From assembly GCA_946479055.1 (NCBI GenBank), contig CAMLEX010000159.1, forward strand, positions 1 through 8,890: DNA of 8,890 bases. The letters are read 5' to 3'. Below, in pieces: positions 1 to 7,536 of this stretch (position 1 is the stretch's first letter; each line of letters opens with the position of its first letter). This DNA is from an uncultured Bacteroidota bacterium. GTDB lineage: Bacteria; Bacteroidota; Bacteroidia; Chitinophagales; Chitinophagaceae. The position numbers were made by a program, and so were the translations under genes. The notes beneath the pieces are model-generated. The model had not been told where the DNA came from, did no database searches, and was given only the letters and a program-made list of their open reading frames with translations.

Positions 1-614
1 GGATAGCCAAAAATTTTCATTTTGAATCCGTACATGAAAATATAAAACCTTTTGCTATAAGATTGGAACCTATGTTAACCCACAGGATCATAGCAAAAAT
101 TAAAGCAGGTACAGAAAAAGAAACGCTTGACCGGATTCAAAGATTGTACAAGGAAATTAATCCGGGCTTTTCATTTAATTATAAATTCATGGACCAGGAT
201 TACCAGGCTCTGTATGCTGGTGAAAAAAGAGTAGCCACACTTTCAAAATATTTTGCCGGATTGGCTATTATTATCTCCTGCCTCGGTTTATTTGGGCTTG
301 CTGCTTTTACAGCACAAAAAAGACAGAAAGAAATTGGTATCAGGAAAGTAGTAGGAGCTTCCGCAAGTAACGTCGCTGTAATGTTGTCAAAAGATTTTTT
401 AAAACTGGTATTGATCGCTGTGTTAATCGCTTTTCCGTTATCATGGTGGGCAATGAATCAATGGCTGAATGATTTTGCCTATCGCATTAACATCGGGATT
501 GGCGTGTTTGTCATTGCAGGTGTAGCGATGCTAGTTATCACTTTATTGACTATTAGTTTTCAGGCTATCAGGGCGGCTATTGCCAACCCGGTGAAGACAC
601 TCCGGACGGAATAA
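1..614 (+). CDS. MacB/FtsX-type ABC transporter permease, C-terminal part (5' end outside window)
   Basis: This is the C-terminal end of an inner-membrane permease of the MacB/FtsX family. The frame is open to the left edge (first full codon at 3), so the ATG/TTG codons near 63-72 are internal and the true start lies upstream. About 203 residues are visible. They begin with a stretch of the last periplasmic (MacB_PCD-like) domain, KNFHFESVHENIKPF, followed by three hydrophobic segments at about nt 249-315, 399-456 and 498-570. These are the last three membrane helices of an FtsX domain. Between the first two lies the conserved cytoplasmic motif KEIGIRKVVGAS, the region expected to contact the ATPase. 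The protein ends in NPVKTLRTE, nearly the same as the permease ending at 4326. Full members of this duplicated type are about 780-820 aa, so roughly 600 residues are missing. Family assignment is firm; the substrate is unknown. Confidence 0.93.
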   Translation, partial: IAKNFHFESVHENIKPFAIRLEPMLTHRIIAKIKAGTEKETLDRIQRLYKEINPGFSFNYKFMDQDYQALYAGEKRVATLSKYFAGLAIIISCLGLFGLAAFTAQKRQKEIGIRKVVGASASNVAVMLSKDFLKLVLIAVLIAFPLSWWAMNQWLNDFAYRINIGIGVFVIAGVAMLVITLLTISFQAIRAAIANPVKTLRTE

Positions 615-671
615 GGAAGAATTAAGTAGATTGTCCTGCATACTAAATTTTAATAACGAAATAAAAACTCC

Positions 672-1694
672 ATGTCTATTCGCTTTAAAAAAATGATATT
701 GATGATACTCCTGGTTGTATCAATCAATTTTGCAAAAGCACAACAAACTTCTGAATCATTTGTGCAGGAAACAAAGTACCTGCTCTATCTCCCGGAGGAG
801 TATGCAGGTGATACTATTCAGAAATGGCCGTTGTTGATCTTCCTGCATGGATCTGGTGAAAGCGGCGCTGACCTGGAAAAAGTAAAAGTGCATGGTCCTC
901 CCAAATTGATTGGGCAAGGGAAAAAACTTCCATTTATTGTTGTATCTCCGCAAGCACCACCGCAGACAGGTTGGAAAGTAGAAGTGCTGAAGGGTATGCT
1001 CGATGATCTGAAGAAAAAATATCGTGTAGATAACGATCGTATCTATTTAACCGGCCTGAGTATGGGTGGCTTTGGAGCCTGGAATTTTTCTGAAAAATAT
1101 CCTGATGAATTCGCAGCTATAGCGCCAATTTGCGGCGGGGGCAATCCGGAAGAAGTATGGAAGCTGCGCCATATGCCGGTATGGTGTTTTCATGGAGCAA
1201 AAGATGATGTAGTACCGCCTGCAGCATCACAGAAAATGATGGATGCTTTAAAAAAATACAATTCAAATGTTAAGTTCACATTGTACCCCGACGCCAACCA
1301 CAATAGCTGGGATGTGACTTATAATAATGACAGCCTTTATAGCTGGTTTCTTTCACAAAAAAAGTTCAGACACAAACCGGTCCCGGTACAACAGCAGTTG
1401 CTCAAAGAATATGCGGGTATTTATATTAACAGTATTAACAGTGATACAATTAAAATTGAATTAGAAAATGAAAAGCTGGTGGCCAAGCCAGGGAAAAATA
1501 CAATTGAGCTCAAACCTTCATCTGTTACCAATTTTTTCTGGGATGAAAATTCAATCGATGAAGTTCAGTTTATAAAAAATAAAACGGGCATCGTAAGCGG
1601 GTTTATCCTGCTGGCCAATGAACAGGTGGAATTTAAAAAGCTTCCTGCTAATTCAAAAGGCAAGGACGTTGCTAAAAAAGATGTAGGGCGGTGA
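672..1694 (+). CDS. Secreted alpha/beta-hydrolase (esterase/phospholipase-carboxylesterase-like) with C-terminal DUF3471-like domain
   Basis: The 340-aa product has a signal peptide (residues 1 to about 23, basic MSIRFKK, then a hydrophobic core, then AKAQ), so it should act in the periplasm or outside. The hydrolase fold spans about 35-230. LLIFLHGSGESG (54-65) supplies the oxyanion-hole HG. GLSMGG (128-133) is the nucleophile elbow with Ser130. GAKDDVVPP (175-183) carries the likely acid Asp178 or Asp179, and His210 in DANHNSW is the catalytic base. This layout matches predicted esterases or peptidases of the dienelactone-hydrolase/carboxylesterase group. Residues about 245-325 (EYAGIYIN... 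to VEFKKL) look like the beta-rich DUF3471-type tail often attached to secreted Bacteroidota serine hydrolases; this part is inferred from pattern. The gene lies 57 bp after one permease and 169 bp before another, on the same strand. The ATG at 672 is chosen because it gives the full signal peptide; an ATG at 693 would shorten the basic end. The substrate cannot be told from the sequence. Confidence 0.88.
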   Translation: MSIRFKKMILMILLVVSINFAKAQQTSESFVQETKYLLYLPEEYAGDTIQKWPLLIFLHGSGESGADLEKVKVHGPPKLIGQGKKLPFIVVSPQAPPQTGWKVEVLKGMLDDLKKKYRVDNDRIYLTGLSMGGFGAWNFSEKYPDEFAAIAPICGGGNPEEVWKLRHMPVWCFHGAKDDVVPPAASQKMMDALKKYNSNVKFTLYPDANHNSWDVTYNNDSLYSWFLSQKKFRHKPVPVQQQLLKEYAGIYINSINSDTIKIELENEKLVAKPGKNTIELKPSSVTNFFWDENSIDEVQFIKNKTGIVSGFILLANEQVEFKKLPANSKGKDVAKKDVGR

Positions 1695-1739
1695 TGCACA
1701 TGAACGGAGTCATCGGTTAAACTGTACGGATTTGAAAGG

Positions 1740-1790
1740 CAACTGTTCGTTTTCGTACACCCTGACTAATAGTGTATATACAAACAGTTG
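1740..1790. other. Nested inverted repeats in the hydrolase-permease gap
   Basis: CAACTGTT at 1740-1747 is repeated as its exact reverse complement AACAGTTG at 1783-1790. Inside lies a second pair, TACAC (1756-1760) and GTGTA (1772-1776), and next to it an 8-bp palindrome GTATATAC (1774-1781). The outer loop is 35 bases. The right arm is followed by GGTTTTG rather than a clean T-run, so a rho-independent terminator is possible but weak. A dyad operator for the downstream permease operon is the alternative. Function is not established. Confidence 0.3.
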
Positions 1791-1862
1791 GTTTTGATAA
1801 GTTTATCTATTGGCATGCCTGTTGGTGACTGTTCGCAGAATTGCAGGTAAATCAAATCCCGT

Positions 1863-1882
1863 TATGTTTAAAAATTATTTTA
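1863..1882 (+). repeat. 20-bp direct repeat, copy 1 (start of permease gene)
   Basis: The sequence tATGTTTAAAAATTATTTTA at 1863-1882 occurs identically at 4335-4354. It covers the start codon and the MFKNYF codons of two paralogous permeases. It most likely reflects gene duplication with a conserved N-terminus, not a mobile or regulatory repeat. It also supports 1864 as the true start of this gene. Confidence 0.7.
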
Positions 1883-4326
1883 CTATCGCTTTGCGGAACC
1901 TGAAGCGGAATAAAATTTTTTCGTTGATCAATGTTGCCGGGCTGGCTATTGGTATCAGTGCCTCTCTCGTTATATATCTCATCGTGCAGTACGAATTCAG
2001 TTATGATAAATTTCATAATGATGGCGATCGTATTTACCGGGTTGTTTCAAAAATTGAATTTCCAGACCTGACGATTCATAATTCCGGAGTACCGGTTCCT
2101 ACTGTGAAAGCTATGCGAAGCGAAGTAACCGGGATTGAAAACCTTACTCATTTTATAACAGTAGCTCAGAAAGTTTCTGTCCTATCTCCCGGAAGTCAAT
2201 CGCCTGCTGTTTTCAGAAACCAGAAAAGCATTGTATTCGCGGATGACGAATATTTTAAAATTTTTGATTACACATGGCTGGCTGGGTCGCCGCAAATTGC
2301 GTTGAAAGATCCATTCCAGGTAGTATTAACAGAAAGCAGGGCTAAGGCATATTTTGCATCTGCTTCTGCAAGTGATATTATTGGCAGAGAAATAATGTAT
2401 GATGATTCTATCAAAGCCACGGTGGCAGGAGTTGTAAAAGATTTTGAACACCCCACGGATCTTATATTTAAAGAATTTGTTTCAAGATCCACATTAGAAA
2501 ACACAGATTTGAGGAAACGCTGGAACTGGGAAGAATGGGGTAGTATCAACTCAAGTTCACAGCTATTTGTGAAACTGAAGAATGGAACCAGGCCTGTTCA
2601 CATTGAAAAACAATTGATCGCTTTGCGTGAAAAGTACCGGGAAAGACGAAAGGAAGGTGATGATAAGGATGATACCCGACATTTTTTACAAGGACTAAGC
2701 GACATTCATTTCAATGCAGATTATGATGCTTTCGAACAGCGGCAGGCACATAAGCCAACCTTGTATGGATTGCTGGCTGTAGCTTCTTTTCTTTTGTTAT
2801 TAGGTTGTATCAACTTTATTAATCTTACTACAGCACAGGCGGCACAAAGAGCAAAAGAAATTGGCATACGGAAAACAATGGGTAGCGGAAAAGGACAATT
2901 GATATTCCAGTTTTTAAGCGAAACATTCTTGCTCACTGTTTTAGCAACGTTGCTATCTGTTGTTATTACGCCATGGTTGTTGAAAGTATTCAGCGATTTT
3001 ATACCACCCGGAATATCTTTTACATCGCTTAACCAGGTACATGTATGGCTGTTCCTGTTGGGACTGATAATAACTGTAACTATCTTATCGGGTTTTTACC
3101 CAGCACTGGTGCTAACGAAGTTTAAACCGGTAACAGTATTAAAAAACCAGGCTTATGCAAGCACTTCTCAAACACGAAAAGCATGGCTGAGAAAAACATT
3201 AACCGTTACGCAATTTGTGATCGCCCAATTTTTGATCATTGCCACATTGGTAGTAAGTAAACAGGTGCATTATTCCCTGAATAAGGAGCTTGGTTATAAA
3301 CGCGATGCTATTATTCACTTTTATGCTCCGCGTAATGTATTCGCTGTTGAGAAAGATAGCCGGCGTTTTGCGTTAATGGAAAAGCTGAAAGCCATCCCGG
3401 AAATTGAAAAAATAAGCCTGTCCGGTTCTGCTCCTGCATCCACCAATACATCTACCACTACCATGAAATACACTCATGGCAAAAAGCCGGTGGAAACGAT
3501 GGTAGAAATAAAATATGCGGATACCGCTTATTTTGATCTTTATAAAATGAAGTTGGTGGCGGGTAAAAATCTTCAGCAAAGTGACACAACAAAAGAATTT
3601 GTGATCAATGAAACCTATGCAAAGCTGTTAGGTTTTTCCAAACCAGCGGATGCGGTGGGTCATTTTATTGAAAGAGGATTTAATGTTCCTGTTACAGGGG
3701 TTATTTCGGATTTCCATACCAAGTCAACCCACGAACCTATAAAACCGCTTGCTTATTCTGCTGCTATGGAAAGCAGTTACACGTTTCACCTGGCTCTTGC
3801 TCCCCGTGGCACAGACGGGGATTTATGGAAAAAGGCTTTGTCGAAAGTAGAAAAAACGTATAAGGAAATATATCCTGCGGATGATTTCAATTATGAGTTT
3901 TATGATGAAAGTATTGCCGCCTTTTACAAAAAGGAACAGGATATTTCGCGGTTATTAAAATACTCTGCGGGGTTATGCATTTTTATCAGTTGTCTTGGTT
4001 TGTTGGGATTAGTAATGTATATCACTAATACCCGTACCAAAGAAATAGGTGTAAGAAAAGTATTGGGTGCTTCTGTTGCACAAATAGTGGCACTGTTGTC
4101 GAAAGATTTTGTCTTATTGGTATTAATCGCATTTTTGATAACACTGCCTGTTGCCTGGTGGGCCATGAATAACTGGTTGCAGGATTTTGTGTACAGAACA
4201 TCTCTAAGCTGGTGGGTATTTGCTGTAACCGGCGCTGGTATGATATTGATGGCAATGCTTATTTTGAGTATCCGTACCATAAAATCAGCTATTGAAAATC
4301 CTGTGAAATCATTACGAACAGAATAA
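1864..4326 (+). CDS. Duplicated MacB/FtsX-type ABC transporter permease (820 aa)
   Basis: An inner-membrane permease made of two fused half-permeases. The start is placed at ATG 1864 (MFKNYFTIALRNLKRNK), the standard N-terminus of this family and identical in style to the next gene. A TTG at 1810 would add 18 unconserved residues. Predicted helices: TM1 about 20-42, then a periplasmic MacB_PCD-like domain to about 290; TM2-4 at about 300-322, 350-378 and 392-417 (first FtsX domain); TM5 about 447-470, a second periplasmic domain to about 690; TM6-8 at about 700-720, 748-768 and 783-803. Each half has the cytoplasmic coupling-region motif (KEIGIRKTMGSG and KEIGVRKVLGAS). The end is NPVKSLRTE. 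MacB-type permeases use ATP hydrolysis in the cytoplasm to move periplasmic domains that drive substrate through an adaptor and a TolC channel. By hand count about 41 of its last 76 residues match the partial permease at the left edge. The next permease follows after 9 bp. The substrate is unknown. Confidence 0.95.
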   Translation: MFKNYFTIALRNLKRNKIFSLINVAGLAIGISASLVIYLIVQYEFSYDKFHNDGDRIYRVVSKIEFPDLTIHNSGVPVPTVKAMRSEVTGIENLTHFITVAQKVSVLSPGSQSPAVFRNQKSIVFADDEYFKIFDYTWLAGSPQIALKDPFQVVLTESRAKAYFASASASDIIGREIMYDDSIKATVAGVVKDFEHPTDLIFKEFVSRSTLENTDLRKRWNWEEWGSINSSSQLFVKLKNGTRPVHIEKQLIALREKYRERRKEGDDKDDTRHFLQGLSDIHFNADYDAFEQRQAHKPTLYGLLAVASFLLLLGCINFINLTTAQAAQRAKEIGIRKTMGSGKGQLIFQFLSETFLLTVLATLLSVVITPWLLKVFSDFIPPGISFTSLNQVHVWLFLLGLIITVTILSGFYPALVLTKFKPVTVLKNQAYASTSQTRKAWLRKTLTVTQFVIAQFLIIATLVVSKQVHYSLNKELGYKRDAIIHFYAPRNVFAVEKDSRRFALMEKLKAIPEIEKISLSGSAPASTNTSTTTMKYTHGKKPVETMVEIKYADTAYFDLYKMKLVAGKNLQQSDTTKEFVINETYAKLLGFSKPADAVGHFIERGFNVPVTGVISDFHTKSTHEPIKPLAYSAAMESSYTFHLALAPRGTDGDLWKKALSKVEKTYKEIYPADDFNYEFYDESIAAFYKKEQDISRLLKYSAGLCIFISCLGLLGLVMYITNTRTKEIGVRKVLGASVAQIVALLSKDFVLLVLIAFLITLPVAWWAMNNWLQDFVYRTSLSWWVFAVTGAGMILMAMLILSIRTIKSAIENPVKSLRTE

Positions 4327-4334
4327 GGATAAAG

Positions 4335-4354
4335 TATGTTTAAAAATTATTTTA
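4335..4354 (+). repeat. 20-bp direct repeat, copy 2 (start of next permease gene)
   Basis: This is the second exact copy of the 20-bp sequence found at 1863-1882, again over the ATG and the first six codons of a permease. The bases upstream differ (AAAGT here, CCGTT at the first copy), so the identity is limited to the coding start. Confidence 0.7.
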
Positions 4355-6696
4355 AAATAGCTTGGAGAAATCTTTGGAAAAACAAGCTTTTTTCTTTCAT
4401 AAATATTGTAGGGCTGGCACTGGCCATACCTTTTTCCCTGATATCGCTTACACAGGTGCAGAATGCCTATGAACTTGATAATTTTCATAAAGAAAGGGAT
4501 AGGATTTACCGCGTGATCACTGTTGATAAACCGGTAAATGAAAGTATTGTCAAATATGCGTCTTCACCATTTTTATTAGCTGATAATATAAAGGAGTATC
4601 CATTTGTAGAAGAGGCAACCCGAACGGTGAGGGACTTCGGTTGGGAATTAACCAATAGGCTGAAAACGCTAAGTGTGAATACCATCTACGTGGAGCCTTC
4701 TTTTTTCAGGATATTTAATTTCGCTTTGCAGGAAGGAGCAATACCCATTCAGCCAAATGAACTGGTAATTACAGCTGAAAAAGCAGAACTGTTTTTTGGA
4801 AAAGTAAACCCGGTTGGAAAAATATTGACTCATGCCACTTATGGCGGATTCAAAATTACCGGGATTCTTAAACCATTTAAGCGGGGCACACAATTCAGGA
4901 GCGATGTAATGATCTCCATGGCTACTTACTTAAATCTTCATAAACAGGCAACCGACCCAAAAGGGTGGGCTGATTATGAAGCACATACTTTTGTAAAGCT
5001 TCAAAAGAATGCACAGGTAAATTCTTTACAGGTGGCGTTGAATGGTATATCAGAAAAGAGCAATGTACAAATAGCCGGGGCGAAGAAAACACATCAGTTC
5101 AACCCACAACGCCTGAAAGATATTTCTCCCGCGTATGATACACTCCGCAACAATCAATACGTTGATAGTGTCTCTGATTTTTATTTTAATTTCTTTTTTG
5201 CCATTGCTATTATCCTCTTAGCCGGGTTTAATTATACCAATCTTACGCTGGCCCGTTCATTAAGCAGGGCCAAAGAAGTAGGGGTGAGGAAAGTAGCGGG
5301 AGCTGTTCGCAGCCAATTAGTATGGCAGTTTATCACTGAAGCTATTGTGATTGCATTGCTCGCCTTAGCGTTGGGTTCAGTATTTATGCGCATTATAAAA
5401 AACACACTGTATGTGAGTTGGATAAGCTGGGAGGTGGACAATCAGTATATTTTATGGATCATTTATTTTGTTTTTACCATAGTGACCGGGTTTATTGCCG
5501 GCATTTTTCCGGCATGGATCTTATCTGGCTTTCAGCCGGTAAAAGTGTTGAAAGGCATCGCTGGCCCGGCGTCATTTGGCAAATTGAATTTACGCAGGGT
5601 GCTTGTCGTGCTCCAACTTGTTGTTTCAGTATGTTACATACTCTTTATGGGGCATATGTACAGTCAGTTTAAATATATGGCAACGGAAAACGACAACTTT
5701 AACCGAAAAAACATATACAATATTACACTGAATGGGAAGAATGACAGGTTGTTCTTAAACGAAGTATTGAAGAACCGAAACGTGGAGCAGGCTGGGCTAG
5801 CCTCTATGCCCTTTGGTTCCAATCCCGCCGAATATGGCGTAAAAGCAAATACGAACGATGAAAATATGCGTACCTGGTATTTTGCAGCCGATAATTATTT
5901 TGTAGATAACATGAAGCTTAAAATAATTGCAGGCGCTAATCTTCCAGTATCAAATTCAGATTCGTCCGGCCGTTTTATTTTGGTAAACGAAAAAACCGTT
6001 AGCAGCTTGCATCTGGGCACAGCACAAGAGGCTATTGGCAAAACAATAATTTTAAATAATAATGCCGAATTGCGGATTGCCGGTGTGGTAAAAGATTTTT
6101 GCTACGCCAATTATCAGTTTGATGTGCAACCTGTCATCATGCAGTATAATCCCGCGGAGTTTCATGTTCTGTCGGTAAAAACCAAAGATGTTCTTTCTAA
6201 AAATGCATTTAAAACCGACATGGAGAATATCTGGAAAAAAATGTATCCGCATGATGCCATGGTGGCAAGTTGGTATGAGAAAGATATGTACGAAAGATAT
6301 TTTCCGAAGGAAGACATGCGATTTATGTTTCTGCTTGCTTTTATCATTTTTGCTATTACGCTGATGGGCTTATTTGGCATGGTAACTTATAGCACCGAAA
6401 AACGGATCAAGGAAATAGGAATTCGGAAAGTAGTGGGTGCATCCGTTTCGGAAATTGTAAAATTGCTGTCATGGAGTTATATAAAGCTGCTTATTATTGC
6501 GGGATTGATTGCCCTTCCGGTCAGTTACTTTACCGGGTTGGTTTTTCAGCGGCTTTTTATATTTCATGATAAAATGAACTTTGCTCTGATGGCCATTTTC
6601 TTTTTTGGAATTTGCGTCATTACGGTTTTGACAATTTGCCTGCAGGTTATGCGAAGCGCTTCTGTAAATCCCGTAAATAGTTTAAGAACGGAGTGA
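4336..6696 (+). CDS. Duplicated MacB/FtsX-type ABC transporter permease, divergent paralogue (786 aa)
   Basis: A second complete two-half permease. The start ATG at 4336 lies 9 bp after the previous stop, with AAGGA at 4326-4330 (starting on the last base of that stop), so the two are probably co-transcribed and perhaps translationally coupled. TM1 is about 20-40, followed by a periplasmic domain. TM2-4 are about 282-305, 331-352 and 372-397, and TM5 about 421-441. After a second periplasmic domain, TM6-8 are about 663-685, 716-737 and 748-772. Coupling motifs are KEVGVRKVAGA in the first half and KEIGIRKVVGAS in the second. The C-terminus is NPVNSLRTE. It differs from its two neighbours: the tract WWAMN-x-WL-x-DF-x-YR after TM7 is replaced by an unrelated stretch (SYFTGLVFQRLFIFHD), and TM1 holds a proline (AIPFSLI). 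It is therefore the most divergent of the three permeases and may have a distinct role in the complex. Family assignment is firm; function is inferred. Confidence 0.95.
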   Translation: MFKNYFKIAWRNLWKNKLFSFINIVGLALAIPFSLISLTQVQNAYELDNFHKERDRIYRVITVDKPVNESIVKYASSPFLLADNIKEYPFVEEATRTVRDFGWELTNRLKTLSVNTIYVEPSFFRIFNFALQEGAIPIQPNELVITAEKAELFFGKVNPVGKILTHATYGGFKITGILKPFKRGTQFRSDVMISMATYLNLHKQATDPKGWADYEAHTFVKLQKNAQVNSLQVALNGISEKSNVQIAGAKKTHQFNPQRLKDISPAYDTLRNNQYVDSVSDFYFNFFFAIAIILLAGFNYTNLTLARSLSRAKEVGVRKVAGAVRSQLVWQFITEAIVIALLALALGSVFMRIIKNTLYVSWISWEVDNQYILWIIYFVFTIVTGFIAGIFPAWILSGFQPVKVLKGIAGPASFGKLNLRRVLVVLQLVVSVCYILFMGHMYSQFKYMATENDNFNRKNIYNITLNGKNDRLFLNEVLKNRNVEQAGLASMPFGSNPAEYGVKANTNDENMRTWYFAADNYFVDNMKLKIIAGANLPVSNSDSSGRFILVNEKTVSSLHLGTAQEAIGKTIILNNNAELRIAGVVKDFCYANYQFDVQPVIMQYNPAEFHVLSVKTKDVLSKNAFKTDMENIWKKMYPHDAMVASWYEKDMYERYFPKEDMRFMFLLAFIIFAITLMGLFGMVTYSTEKRIKEIGIRKVVGASVSEIVKLLSWSYIKLLIIAGLIALPVSYFTGLVFQRLFIFHDKMNFALMAIFFFGICVITVLTICLQVMRSASVNPVNSLRTE

Positions 6697-6810
6697 TAAA
6701 ATGAATGGCGAAAATGGTGAGATGAACTATGCAAAGACGACAATTTTTGAATTATAAATAAAAAGTGAATACCACTTCAAATCAGGAACGATAAACCTCA
6801 AATAAAAATT

Positions 6811-7503
6811 ATGCTTGAACTAAAACACATCTACAAATGGGTGAATACGGGAAATAACCGCACCTTTATTTTGAAAGACATCAATCTCTCTATAAAAGAA
6901 GGCGAATTTATTTCGATCATGGGGCCATCAGGTTCCGGCAAATCAACTTTATTGAATGTAATCGGGATGCTGGATGAATTCAATGAAGGCGAATATAACT
7001 TTTTGCATGAATCAGTACATAAGCTGAAAGAAAGACAACGGTCCGGTTTATACAAACAATATATCGGTTTTGTATTCCAGGCATATCATTTAATTGATGA
7101 GCTGACAGTATATGAAAACATAGAAACACCTTTGATATACCAGAACATAAAGTCATCAGAAAGAAAAGCGTTGGTTGCGGATATGCTTGACAGATTTCAG
7201 ATAGTAGGGAAAAAGGACCTTTTCCCGGCACAACTCTCGGGTGGGCAACAACAACTGGTGGGTATTGCAAGAGCATTGATAGCAAAACCAAAATTATTAC
7301 TGGCCGACGAACCAACGGGTAATCTCAATTCTAAACAGGGTGAAGAGATCATGGAACTTTTTAAACAACTCAACGATGAAGGAGTAACGATCATACAGGT
7401 TACTCACTCCGAAAAAAATGCCGGTTATGGTAAAAGGGTTATTCATTTGTTAGATGGAATGGTAGAGAAGAAAGTTGAGAATGGGACAAGCTTAGTAGGT
7501 TGA
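6811..7503 (+). CDS. ABC transporter ATP-binding protein (MacB/LolD-type ATPase)
   Basis: A 230-aa cytoplasmic ATPase of the MacB/LolD/FtsE group, which powers FtsX-type permeases. All core motifs are present: Walker A GPSGSGKST (38-46, Lys44), Q-loop Gln90 in FVFQAYHLIDELTVYEN, signature LSGGQQQ (142-148), Walker B LLLADE (162-167) with catalytic Glu167, D-loop region NLNSKQG, and switch His199 in VTHS. After the signature the usual Arg of QQQRVAIARA is Leu (QQQLVGIARA), which I recall as common in Bacteroidota members of this group. Length is normal, and the start fits the family (MLELKHIYKW). The gene follows the last permease by 114 bp and precedes the TolC gene by 33 bp. As the only ATPase in the window it is the likely energy source for the permeases here. 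Which substrate it helps move is unknown. Confidence 0.95.
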   Translation: MLELKHIYKWVNTGNNRTFILKDINLSIKEGEFISIMGPSGSGKSTLLNVIGMLDEFNEGEYNFLHESVHKLKERQRSGLYKQYIGFVFQAYHLIDELTVYENIETPLIYQNIKSSERKALVADMLDRFQIVGKKDLFPAQLSGGQQQLVGIARALIAKPKLLLADEPTGNLNSKQGEEIMELFKQLNDEGVTIIQVTHSEKNAGYGKRVIHLLDGMVEKKVENGTSLVG

Positions 7504-7536
7504 TTTATTAAATATCATTAGCATTAAAAAAAAGAA

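Noticed and set aside
63..71. TTG at 63 or ATG at 72 as the start of a short complete gene
   Set aside because: The frame is open to the left edge and the upstream codons encode the conserved KNFHFES-type segment of the permease, so the gene is truncated by the window rather than starting here.
1810..1863. TTG start that would extend the 820-aa permease by 18 residues
   Set aside because: The extra residues (ACLLVTVRRIAGKSNPV) do not resemble the family, while ATG 1864 gives the standard MFKNYF start that is also seen at 4336.
3924..4280. Open antisense frame of 118 codons within the 820-aa permease gene
   Set aside because: It lies fully opposite a well-supported membrane protein gene, has no recognisable domain, and is best explained as a shadow of the coding strand.
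5418..5672. 84-codon frame on the + strand inside the 786-aa permease gene
   Set aside because: It overlaps a conserved FtsX domain in another frame and shows no family features of its own.
6701..6757. 18-codon reading frame MNGENGEMNYAKTTIFEL in the gap before the ATPase, as a possible leader peptide
   Set aside because: It is short and has no visible ribosome-binding site. The only hairpin after it (AAGTG 6763-6767 with CACTT 6773-6777) is 5 bp. Chance is the simpler explanation.
6744..6777. TTTTTG at 6744-6749 as the -33 element of a Bacteroidota promoter for the ATPase gene
   Set aside because: At the expected distance only TACCACTT is found, a poor match to the TAnnTTTG -7 element.
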